This document shows positions 1-6,771 of a stretch of DNA of 61,488 bases, piece by piece. The translations under genes were made by a program, and so were the position numbers. Origin of the DNA: DASQFQ01 sp038327685 (lineage in GTDB: Bacteria > Actinomycetota > Thermoleophilia > Solirubrobacterales > Solirubrobacteraceae); the NCBI GenBank assembly GCA_038327685.1, contig JBBQLH010000010.1:1-61488 (forward strand). The letters are read 5' to 3'. The notes beneath the pieces are model-generated. The model did no database searches. It was not told the origin of the DNA and worked only from the letters and a program-made list of their open reading frames with translations. Within the stretch, counting starts at the first letter, position 1. The number at the start of each line of letters is the position of its first letter.

Positions 1-86
1 AGCTCGCGCTCGCCGTCGAGCGCCAGACCACCGTTCACACCATCATCGACACGCCGGCGCCCGAGGTCGCCGCCTCGGCCATCTGA
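1..86 (+). CDS. C-terminal tail of a gene cut by the window edge
   Basis: An open frame runs from the window start to a TGA at 84-86; its last residues read ...TPAPEVAASAI. Codon choice is GC-rich at third positions, as in real genes here. It lies 85 bases upstream of a same-strand integrase, so it may belong to the same outer island. Too little is left to assign a function. Confidence 0.4.
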   Translation, partial: LALAVERQTTVHTIIDTPAPEVAASAI

Positions 87-171
87 GATAATCCACTCAG
101 GAGACCGCCACCGAAGTTCCACGGCGAGCGGGACGTCCTCACGACCACGATCAGCCGAGAGGAGGCTGAGA

Positions 172-1623
172 TTGTCCAGCCGGGGCCGCCCTGCCACGGG
201 CCAGATCCGCACCCATACGCGCCGCGATGGTCTTACGACCTATTCACTGCGCCTGCGCGTCAACGCGACGCGCCACACCGTCCGACTCGGAACCGAGGCC
301 GAGGGGTGGAGCCGACCGCGAGCCGAGCTCGAGCTCGAGAACGTGCAGGCGAAGATCCGGGCCGGCATCTGGACACCTCCCCGACCCGCTGGGACCAAGA
401 GCGCGCATCCGACACTCCACGAGTTCGCATCTCTGTGGCTCAAGCGCCGCATCGCCGACGGGATCGCCGAGAAGACCAAGCAGGACTACCTCTGGCAGCT
501 CGGCACCCACATCCTTCCCCTCCTCGGCGCCTACCGGCTCAATGACATCGGCACGGAGACCATCGAGGCGTTCAAGGAGCACAAGCTCGAAGAGCGCGCG
601 CACATCCTGGCCGCACGCCAAGCAGGAGAGGTCCTGCGCGATCGCCGCGGACGGCCCAGGCGAACGCTCAGCAGCGGCTCGATCAACAAGCTGCTGATCC
701 TCCTGACCGCCATCCTCGAGAACGCAGTGCGCCGCGATCTCATCCCGAGCAACCCCGCCGCCAGCGTCGATCGCCTGCGCACACGCCGAAGCAAAGGCGA
801 CATCCTCGAGGCTGACGAACTGGAGTCGCTCATCGAGGGCGCCGGCGACCTGACCGGCCGAGCCGGCTCGACCGACATGGCCGATCGGTTCCGGGCCGTG
901 AGAGAGCTGCGTGACGAGCATCGCCTCAGCTGGGCGGCGATCGCGAAGAGGATGGACATCGCCGAGTCGACCGCGATCTATCGCTACCAACGCGCCAACC
1001 AGCCCCCGCGCATCGGCGTCGCCGACCCCGGACGCCGCGCGCTGATTGCCACGCTCGGATGCGCCGGACTGCGGGTCTCCGAAGCGGCCGAGCTCGATCT
1101 CGGCGACATCGATCTCACCCACCGCAAGATCCGCGTCAAGGACGCCAAGACCGAGGCTGGCGTCCGCAGCGTCGACGTCACCGATCGGCTCGCGTCTGAG
1201 CTGCGCGCCTACATCGCCACACGCGCGGGCGACCCGCCGACCGCGCCGGCGTTCCCAACCCGCACCGGCAACCGGCGCGACAAGGACAACATCCGCCAGC
1301 GCGTCCTCGCTCCCGCGCTGCGACGTGCACAGCAACTCCGCGAGCGCCGAGGCCTGCCGCCGATCGGCGTCCACGTCACGCCCCACACGCTACGACGGAC
1401 CTACATCAGCCTCATGCTCAGCGCCGGCGCCGACATCCCCTACGTCCAGGCCCAAGTCGGACACCGCGACCCCAAGCTCACGCTCTCGATCTACGCGCTC
1501 GTGGTACAGCGCCGCGACCGTCGCCAGTTCGGCGACGCCTTCGATCGCCACATGCGCGACGCGATTCCGTCCATGCAACACGCCACCATGCAGTCCACAC
1601 GGCCCGTTCCGAAGGCCGTGTAG
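172..1623 (+). CDS. Tyrosine recombinase (integrase) with an inserted helix-turn-helix
   Basis: This 483-aa protein starts at TTG 172, six bases after a GAGGAGG ribosome site. The core-binding SAM-like region spans about residues 80-200. The catalytic domain has Arg301 (in LRVSE), a Lys near 326, His405-x-x-Arg408, His431 and the nucleophile Tyr441, so the active site looks complete. The odd part is residues about 238-276, a sigma-like HTH segment (AAIAKRMDIAESTAIYRY) between the core-binding and catalytic halves, where ordinary integrases have only a linker. The gene ends 134 bases before the left tRNA-His repeat (1758). It therefore probably belongs to an older island in the same tRNA rather than to the satellite next door, which has its own integrase. 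Confidence 0.85.
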   Translation: MSSRGRPATGQIRTHTRRDGLTTYSLRLRVNATRHTVRLGTEAEGWSRPRAELELENVQAKIRAGIWTPPRPAGTKSAHPTLHEFASLWLKRRIADGIAEKTKQDYLWQLGTHILPLLGAYRLNDIGTETIEAFKEHKLEERAHILAARQAGEVLRDRRGRPRRTLSSGSINKLLILLTAILENAVRRDLIPSNPAASVDRLRTRRSKGDILEADELESLIEGAGDLTGRAGSTDMADRFRAVRELRDEHRLSWAAIAKRMDIAESTAIYRYQRANQPPRIGVADPGRRALIATLGCAGLRVSEAAELDLGDIDLTHRKIRVKDAKTEAGVRSVDVTDRLASELRAYIATRAGDPPTAPAFPTRTGNRRDKDNIRQRVLAPALRRAQQLRERRGLPPIGVHVTPHTLRRTYISLMLSAGADIPYVQAQVGHRDPKLTLSIYALVVQRRDRRQFGDAFDRHMRDAIPSMQHATMQSTRPVPKAV

Positions 1624-1727
1624 AGCCCATGATCGCGGCCGATACCAATCCATTTGGACCCGACATTGGGCCAGCAGTCCGCTCACGATGATCCGATGCG
1701 CCGGCCAAACGCCGAGCACCAACGAGA

Positions 1728-1751
1728 GAATCCCCGCCAGGGCGGGGATTC
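1728..1751. terminator. Hairpin at the left att flank
   Basis: A perfect 10-bp stem (GAATCCCCGC / GCGGGGATTC) encloses a 4-base loop. It lies six bases left of the tRNA-His 3'-half repeat, where a terminator for the leftward tRNA gene would be expected. It may also stop the rightward integrase gene that ends at 1623. There is no strong T-run, so the call rests on the stem and its position. Confidence 0.6.
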
Positions 1752-1757
1752 TGTGAG

Positions 1758-1801
1758 GGTGAGCGACGGGACTCGAACCCGCGACCGCCTGGACCACAAC
1801 C
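1758..1801 (-). repeat. attL: 44-bp copy of the tRNA-His 3' half
   Basis: These 44 bases are identical to 12646-12689, the 3' half (anticodon loop to 3' end) of the intact tRNA-His gene. Homology stops sharply at 1802. A duplicated tRNA 3' end with the intact tRNA at the other end is the signature of tyrosine-recombinase integration. It defines an inserted element whose excised circle would be 10,888 bp. Confidence 0.93.
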
Positions 1802-1846
1802 CGTAGGAGCGGGTGGCGCTCAGGTGTGGTGCCGCATCGTTGAGCC

Positions 1847-1908
1847 GTTTCGCTTCTCTCAGTTGCTCTGAGTTTCGCTCAGTTTAGGCGCAGGATTGGG
1901 CGCAGGCC
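1847..1908. promoter_or_regulatory. Candidate integrase arm-type repeats, left end
   Basis: Between attL and the integrase stop are two copies of GTTTCGCT (1847-1854, 1872-1879), two of CTCAGTT (1858-1864, 1878-1884) and a GGCGCAGG doublet (1887-1894 and 1899-1906). The same spaced GGGCGCAGG doublet recurs near the right end at 12564-12584. Short direct repeats near both ends of an integrating element fit arm-binding sites for its integrase. This is inference from position and repetition; the last doublet overlaps the integrase C-terminal codons. Confidence 0.4.
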
Positions 1909-3061
1909 GTGCGAAGGCGAGGTCGACGAGGTCGGCCTCCCGCTCGCCGGGCAGGTAGTCCGCGTAGATGAGCGTGGTCTTGAAGTCGCGGTGCCCGAGC
2001 CATTCCTGCAGGGTGCGCATCGGCACGCCTGCCGCGGCCATGCGTGTGCCGAAGGTGTGGCGCAAGTCATGGAAGCGGAGGTCTCGGACGCCTGCGGCCC
2101 GGAGCGCAGCCTTGAAGCGCTTGAGCAGGCGGCTGCGGTCGATGGGCTTGCCGGTGTGCGGGTGTGCGAACACGAGGTCGGCGTCGGCGTTGTACGCGGT
2201 CGCCTGGTGATGGCGGTCAAGCGCGCCGCCGAGCACGTCGGCGAGCGGGACGCTTCGCGATGAGCGCTTGCTCTTGGGCGTCCCGTACTCGCCGCGTACG
2301 AGGTTGCGTCGGACACGGATACGACGGGCGGGCCAGTCCACGTCCTGCCACCGGAGCGCTAGCAGCTCCCCCTGCCTCATCCCGGTCATCGCGGCGCACA
2401 GGTACATCACCCGTTCGACGCGGCCGAGGTCATCGTCGGGAACAGCAGCGAGCAGGGCGTCAAGCTCGGCCTCGTCGAGGAACCGGATGTCCGGGTCGGT
2501 GTCGGTGGCCCTCGGCTTCCTGAACTTGCACGGGTTGCCGCTCGTCCAGCCCCGCTCGATGGCGTGCTCATAGATGCCGTGCAGCAGGCCAACGTAGTTC
2601 AGCGTGCTCTTGACGGACTGGCCGCCGCGGCGGCGGTCGGCGATGAAGGCCTCGACGTCGCTGCGCTGGATGCTGTCGAGCGCGCGCTCGCCGAAGTATG
2701 GGGCGAGGTGGACGCGCAGGTAGGACTCGTAGCCCTCGAGGGTGGATCGCTTGCGGCCCATGCCCGTCAGGTGGGCAATGAGCCGCTCGCCAGCGCCACG
2801 GACGGTGAGCCGCGCGACGGCCGTGGGCGTGATGGTCTCGGCCTCGATGCGGTGACGCAGCTCGCGCTCGGCCTGAGGTCGGGTGAGCCCGTCGCGGGCG
2901 CCGGGCGGGCGAATGGGCCCGAGGACGCGCGTCAGGCGGCGTCCATGCGGCGTGTACCACCGCCCGTACCACTTGCTGCCGCGCGTGTAGACCGAGCCGG
3001 TCCCGTAGGCGCGGCGAGGGTTAGCCTTGTGCTGCATCACGACCTCGTTTCGTGTTGCCAT
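1859..3061 (-). CDS. int: Tyrosine integrase of the tRNA-His satellite
   Basis: This 400-aa phage-type integrase reads towards attL, which lies 57 bases beyond its stop. It has an N-terminal arm-binding region (to about 85), a core-binding domain (about 90-185) and a catalytic domain with Arg229 (GMRQGELL), Lys263/265, His331-x-x-Arg334 (HDLRHTFG), His357 and nucleophile Tyr366. The set is complete, so it should be active. The first ATG has no visible ribosome site. The internal ATG at 3037 (Met9) has GAGG five bases upstream and may be the true start. It is the last gene of the leftward replication operon, 60 bases after its neighbour. Expected role: site-specific integration into and excision from tRNA-His. 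Confidence 0.95.
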   Translation of the reverse strand: MATRNEVVMQHKANPRRAYGTGSVYTRGSKWYGRWYTPHGRRLTRVLGPIRPPGARDGLTRPQAERELRHRIEAETITPTAVARLTVRGAGERLIAHLTGMGRKRSTLEGYESYLRVHLAPYFGERALDSIQRSDVEAFIADRRRGGQSVKSTLNYVGLLHGIYEHAIERGWTSGNPCKFRKPRATDTDPDIRFLDEAELDALLAAVPDDDLGRVERVMYLCAAMTGMRQGELLALRWQDVDWPARRIRVRRNLVRGEYGTPKSKRSSRSVPLADVLGGALDRHHQATAYNADADLVFAHPHTGKPIDRSRLLKRFKAALRAAGVRDLRFHDLRHTFGTRMAAAGVPMRTLQEWLGHRDFKTTLIYADYLPGEREADLVDLAFARPAPNPAPKLSETQSN

Positions 3062-3121
3062 GGCCCGGGGCGGTTCCAGCGCCGCCGGGCCGCTTCTTGT
3101 GAGAGGGCAACGCTACTCCCC

Positions 3122-3541
3122 CTAGGCGGCCGCGTCGAGGTCAACGTCGGGCGGCTGCTCGCCGAGCAGCATCGCGGCCGTCAGCGCAACGTGTTCCGGG
3201 TCGATCGTGTCCGGGTCGATCTTCAGGACGCCCGCGGCGTGCCGGAGGCGACGGACCGCCTCGCTGACTACTGCGGCCCAGTGGACGCCGACGACCCGGA
3301 GCAGCGCGTGCCGCTCCTCGTCGTTGAGGTCGTCGAACTCGCGGCGGGCGACGTCGAGCGCGGCCGGCTTGTGGATCACGGTCTTGGCGGCCTCCACGTT
3401 GCTGTTCGTGACGCGGTCGACCAGGTACGCGATCGCGAGCCAGTCGGTCGCCTGGCGGGTGACGGGGGTGTCGAGCGCCGCCTTGTAGAGCTGCTCCTCG
3501 GCCTTGAGCTGTTCGTCTTCGTTGTGCTTGTCGTCGGTCAT
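3122..3541 (-). CDS. Unknown 139-aa acidic satellite protein
   Basis: I do not recognise a family. It is acidic and predicted helical, with no signal peptide or membrane segment. The start ATG overlaps the stop of the HTH gene upstream (ATGA, 3538-3541), so translation is probably coupled. It lies between the AlpA/Xis-like gene and the integrase. A role in replication control or excision is possible from position only. Confidence 0.75.
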   Translation of the reverse strand: MTDDKHNEDEQLKAEEQLYKAALDTPVTRQATDWLAIAYLVDRVTNSNVEAAKTVIHKPAALDVARREFDDLNDEERHALLRVVGVHWAAVVSEAVRRLRHAAGVLKIDPDTIDPEHVALTAAMLLGEQPPDVDLDAAA

Positions 3542-3738
3542 CGTGCGGCCTCCTTGGGCTCGGTGGTGGTGGTGGTGAAGGACATCTCGTATGCCTCGAT
3601 CGCCTCAAGGCTCCAACGGCGGTAGCGGCCGAGCTCCACAGTCGGGATCCGGCCGTCGCGCGCGAGGCGGTACACCTGGCTCTCGGGCACCTGCCAACGC
3701 GTGGCGAGCTGCTCGGCGGTGAGGAGCTGGCCGTTCAT
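3538..3738 (-). CDS. AlpA/excisionase-like small HTH protein
   Basis: This 66-aa protein is almost wholly a MerR/AlpA-type winged-helix domain. A helix-turn-helix (LLTAEQLATRWQVPESQVYR) is followed by GRIPTVELGRYRRW, the usual wing of phage excisionases and AlpA activators. The start at 3738 overlaps the upstream stop by ATGA, and its own stop overlaps the next start the same way. Proteins of this type either bend DNA as recombination directionality factors or, in Gram-negative satellites, activate the integrase promoter. Its place two genes before int fits either role. Confidence 0.85.
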   Translation of the reverse strand: MNGQLLTAEQLATRWQVPESQVYRLARDGRIPTVELGRYRRWSLEAIEAYEMSFTTTTTEPKEAAR

Positions 3739-3923
3739 GACCCACCGCCCTTCGGCTGGGGCACGCTGGTGATGTGCCACCCGCGGCAATTCGGGCACCG
3801 GTAGACGTAGAGCTTCTCGGGGCTGTGGCGGTGCTTCCGCATCGCCTGCCGGGCCTTGGCGGGGCTCCGGAAGCGAACCTTCGGCCCGTGGCTGCAGCGT
3901 GTCTCCGATCGGGACGCCATCAC
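3735..3923 (-). CDS. Small zinc-ribbon-like satellite protein
   Basis: This 62-aa basic protein has one clear motif, YRCPNCRGWHIT: a CxxC knuckle followed by a His that could complete a small metal site. Similar very short CxxC...WH proteins are common near replication genes of actinophages, but their function is not established. It overlaps its neighbours by ATGA on both sides, inside the primase operon. Either of two consecutive ATGs at 3923 and 3920 could be the start. Confidence 0.7.
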   Translation of the reverse strand: MMASRSETRCSHGPKVRFRSPAKARQAMRKHRHSPEKLYVYRCPNCRGWHITSVPQPKGGGS

Positions 3924-5716
3924 GCGACCGTCCCGGGTACGGCGCGGACCCAGCCGCCGTCGCGCTTCTCCGCGAGGCCGTCGCCGGCGAGGTCGGCCAG
4001 GACGCGCTTGACAGTGCTGTCGTCCTCGCGCCGACCGACGGCCTTGGCGACGCTCCGCGCGGAACGCGGGATGCCGCCGAGCACCTCGAGCACCTCGTCA
4101 CGGAGCCCGTCACGCGGACGCTCCTGCTCGCCGCCCTCGAAGGGCTCCGCGACGTCGATGGTCACGAGCGCGCGCGCCCGGTCGGCGTTGATGCTGACCC
4201 AGCGCGGCGCCGGCTCCTCGTCGATCCGGCACTTGACCGTGGCGATCTTGCGTCGGTGGCGTCCGTCGGGGTCAGCCGCCACCCGTCCGAGCGTGAACAG
4301 CAGATCCGTCTGGTCGAGGATCACGCTCGACCCGCGGAAGTCGCTGAACTCGCTCCGCCCGCGGTGATGTACCAGCACGATCGCGGCACCCGTCTCGCGC
4401 GCGAGCTGCTTCAGCGCGGTCATGATCGGCTCCATTACGTCGGAGTCGTTCTCCTTCGCGCCCGACGACAGTACCCGCAGCGAGTCGAAGACGACGAGGT
4501 TCGCCGCCTCGCGCTCGATCACATCGCGGAACCAGCCGATATCGCGGATGACGTGCAGCCCGCCTGCGTCGACGGGCTGCACCGCGAGCTGCGGACCGAC
4601 CTGAGCGGCGCGCAGCCGGCGAGCGATGAGCCGCCGACCGTTCTCGGCGTCGAAGATGAGCGCCCGGCCCTGGACGCACTCGATGCCCGCGACGTTCGCC
4701 CCGCGGGCCACGCCGCACGCGAGCGAGAGCGTGAGCCAGCTCTTGCCCTCGCCGCCGCGGCCAGCGATGACCGTCAGGTAGCCGTCCGCGGCGAAGCCGT
4801 CGCAGCGCCACGGCAGTGGAGTGTCCGGCTCGGCGAGCGCCTCGCGCACGTCGATGATCCGTCCGCGGTAGCGGTCAGGCGAGGGCGGGCCAGCCAGGCC
4901 ATCCTCTACCGCGTGGCCCACCTGGCCCACCCCCTCGATCGGCCCCGTGACGCGGTCGACGTTGTAACGCTTGATCGACTCGACGGCGCCCATGATGCAG
5001 CGCCGAAGCTCCGCGCGGTCGACGTCCGTGACCGCGTCGGCCGCGTAGTCGCTCAGGTCGCGGCCGTCGTCCCGATCGGGCTCGAGGTCCAGCACGCGAA
5101 CGTCCGCGCAGTGCGCGGCGACCGCCGCCGCCCACTTCGTCGCCGCCTTGCGCCCGACGTCGTCGGCGTCCGGGATGATCACGACCCGCTCGCGGCCTTC
5201 GGCGATCCTCGCCGGCCATGCCGCGTCGAAAGTCCCGGCGCCAGGGATCGCGACCGCCGGCAGGCCGAGCTGCGTCGCGGTCACGGCGTCGGGCTCGCCC
5301 TCCACGACGAACAGCACCGGGCCGTCCACGGTGGCGGGATCGGGCCAGAGGTCGCGCTGCGCGCCCTTGACGGCGAGCGTCTTCGGCGAGCCGCCGGGCA
5401 GGTAGCGGACGGCCCCGAGCGTGACACGGCCGTCCCCGTTCGTGGTCGCGCCGACCTTCTGCAACGTGGAGCGCGTCCAGCCCTTCCCGGTCGCCGGCTC
5501 GTCGAACAGGTCCGGCCAGTCGAGGCCGAGCCGCTTGAGGACGTCGAGCGTGTCGCAGCCGGCCTGGCAACGGACGAGCACCCGATCCGCGGCGTCCGTG
5601 ATGGTCAAAGACGGCGTGCGGTCCTCATGGTGCGGGCAGCGCCACTGCCGGCCGTTGCCGGTGCTGCCGTGAGCCGCGAGCGCGGCCACGAGGCGGGTGT
5701 GGGCGATTGCGCTCAT
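3920..5716 (-). CDS. Satellite primase-helicase (CHC2 zinc finger, TOPRIM, RepA-like ATPase)
   Basis: This 598-aa replication protein combines three activities. Residues about 20-60 hold a primase zinc finger (Cys27, His29/30, Cys50, Cys54). Residues about 130-215 are a TOPRIM domain with Glu140 in VVEGEPDA and Asp183/185 in PDADD. Residues about 300-500 are a RecA-like ATPase with Walker A GRGGEGKS (319-326), Walker B VVFD (408-411) and a sensor-like VLVHHRGR. The C-terminal 60 residues look like a winged helix. This matches plasmid/phage primase-helicases that start and unwind at a dedicated origin. It should let the element replicate independently after excision. It is ATGA-coupled to both neighbours. 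Confidence 0.93.
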   Translation of the reverse strand: MSAIAHTRLVAALAAHGSTGNGRQWRCPHHEDRTPSLTITDAADRVLVRCQAGCDTLDVLKRLGLDWPDLFDEPATGKGWTRSTLQKVGATTNGDGRVTLGAVRYLPGGSPKTLAVKGAQRDLWPDPATVDGPVLFVVEGEPDAVTATQLGLPAVAIPGAGTFDAAWPARIAEGRERVVIIPDADDVGRKAATKWAAAVAAHCADVRVLDLEPDRDDGRDLSDYAADAVTDVDRAELRRCIMGAVESIKRYNVDRVTGPIEGVGQVGHAVEDGLAGPPSPDRYRGRIIDVREALAEPDTPLPWRCDGFAADGYLTVIAGRGGEGKSWLTLSLACGVARGANVAGIECVQGRALIFDAENGRRLIARRLRAAQVGPQLAVQPVDAGGLHVIRDIGWFRDVIEREAANLVVFDSLRVLSSGAKENDSDVMEPIMTALKQLARETGAAIVLVHHRGRSEFSDFRGSSVILDQTDLLFTLGRVAADPDGRHRRKIATVKCRIDEEPAPRWVSINADRARALVTIDVAEPFEGGEQERPRDGLRDEVLEVLGGIPRSARSVAKAVGRREDDSTVKRVLADLAGDGLAEKRDGGWVRAVPGTVA

Positions 5717-6372
5717 CGCGCCATCTCCCGCTCGATCTCGACGGAGAAAGCGTAGGCGGCGTCGATCAGCGCCTCGGGCCAGTCGATCGAGATCAGGTCA
5801 AGGCGGAAGGCGCACAGCCGCGCGCCTTCCCTGGGACCCTCCGGGTCCCCGGGATCACTTCCGCTGGAGGTCGACGAGCTGCTCGTGCGGCGGGTTGAGG
5901 CGGGTCGATGCTCGCGCTGTCGCCTTGGCCACGAGGTTGCGGTGCGGCTGCAGGCCGTGCGTGCGGGGGTCCAGGTCAGGGTGTGCCCGACGCGGCCCGT
6001 TGAGTGGATCGTCCGCTCGATCCCGTCAAGGTCCCGAATGCTCGCGGCCGGGTTGAGCACCTTGGCGAGGTTCTGCAACGGCTCCGCCCACCATTCGTGG
6101 TGTCGCGCGGTGCAGAACTCGTTCAGGTAGTCCCACAGCGCCTGGTAGACCGGGCCGCACGAATCGTCGTCGCCGACGATGGCGTTGATCTTCGCCGAGT
6201 CTGCCGCGATGGCGGCGCTGTACTGCTTCCTGAACCTCTTGACGAGAATGTTCGGGTCAAGGCCGACCCGATGGGCGAGCTTCAGTTCGTGCTCGCTCGG
6301 CGGCTTGAGCCGCAGGACTGCCCAGTCGATCTCCGTGGGGTCCACGGCCTGGGCGGGCGGGGGGTCCTGCAT
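5713..6372 (-). CDS. Unknown protein, first gene of the satellite replication operon; possible frame disruption
   Basis: The 219-aa frame starts at ATG 6372 with GGGAG about eight bases upstream, and its stop overlaps the primase start (ATGA). Residues 1-120 look normal (DWAVLRLKPPSEHELKLA). Residues about 135-185 turn abruptly Ser/Arg/Thr-rich, while another minus frame over about 5850-5965 reads like ordinary protein (HGLQPHRNLVAKATARA) and ends at a TGA near 5850. The C-terminus (WPEALIDAAYAFSVEIERE) again looks normal. Either two small genes or an indel pair is likely. No family is recognised. Confidence 0.6.
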   Translation of the reverse strand: MQDPPPAQAVDPTEIDWAVLRLKPPSEHELKLAHRVGLDPNILVKRFRKQYSAAIAADSAKINAIVGDDDSCGPVYQALWDYLNEFCTARHHEWWAEPLQNLAKVLNPAASIRDLDGIERTIHSTGRVGHTLTWTPARTACSRTATSWPRRQREHRPASTRRTSSSSTSSGSDPGDPEGPREGARLCAFRLDLISIDWPEALIDAAYAFSVEIEREMAR

Positions 6373-6466
6373 GGGACTGCTCCCTTCGGTGGGACTCCCG
6401 GACTGCTTGACGGTGCCGGGACTAAGGGGAACACCTACACCATTGCCCGGATGACTCCGAACGCAC

Positions 6467-6494
6467 GAACGCCGCCCGATGAGGGGCGGCGTTC
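6467..6494. terminator. Hairpin between the satellite head module and replication operon
   Basis: An 11-bp perfect stem (GAACGCCGCCC / GGGCGGCGTTC) with a 6-base loop lies between two same-strand gene blocks. It is well placed to end the leftward capsid transcript before the replication operon, which starts at 6372. A T-run is lacking, as is common in high-GC actinobacteria. Confidence 0.65.
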
Positions 6495-6624
6495 GAGACA
6501 GTGACGGTTCAAGCGGGCCGTCGGGTGTCGGGAGCAGTCCGACTCAGTGGACGCTAGCGCACCTCCCGGATCTACTGAACGCTGGCGTTCATGTAACGGA
6601 TCCGGTCCGGGATCCGGTCCGTTG
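6495..6624. other. Non-coding satellite segment with tandem 12-bp repeat and operator-like dyad
   Basis: No convincing gene is present. The segment holds a 16-bp dyad TGAAC-N6-GTTCA at 6576-6591 and a perfect tandem duplication of GGATCCGGTCCG (6598-6609, 6610-6621). The same TGAAC-N6-GTTCA dyad occurs at 9456-9471. Candidate roles are an operator, a replication origin with short iterons, or a packaging site. The sequence alone cannot decide. Confidence 0.45.
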
Positions 6625-6771
6625 TCACCGCCCGCGACCTCCACGCCCGCTCGCGCGAGACCGTGAGACCCGTGAGACACCCGGGTCGTCCTTGACCTGG
6701 GTGTCCTTCGGCTGCTTGCGGGTCGACGTCGACTTCGGCCGGCGCTTCGCGTTCTCGTTCTTCCGTGGCAT
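6625..6771 (-). CDS. Very small, strongly basic protein coupled to the capsid gene
   Basis: The 48-aa frame starts at an ATG whose A is the last base of the capsid gene's TAA stop (TAATG), a typical termination-reinitiation arrangement. The product is rich in Lys/Arg (MPRKNENAKRRPKSTSTRKQ at the N-terminus). It could bind nucleic acid or decorate the head, but no family is recognised. The coupling is the main support that it is translated. Confidence 0.55.
   Translation of the reverse strand: MPRKNENAKRRPKSTSTRKQPKDTQVKDDPGVSRVSRSRASGRGGRGR

Noticed and set aside
2564..3625. Long plus-strand frame antisense to the satellite integrase and its neighbours
   Set aside because: It is a shadow frame typical of high-GC DNA, with Val/Arg/Gly/Asp-rich sequence and no domain; the minus-strand genes have clear motifs and coupled starts.
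3899..5755. 618-codon plus-strand frame opposite the primase
   Set aside because: Low-complexity Arg/Val/Ala/Asp composition, no motif, and fully antisense to a convincing primase-helicase.
6435..6680. 81-codon minus-strand frame in the satellite gap
   Set aside because: It overlaps the small basic gene and runs across the hairpin and repeats, without a ribosome site or recognisable sequence.
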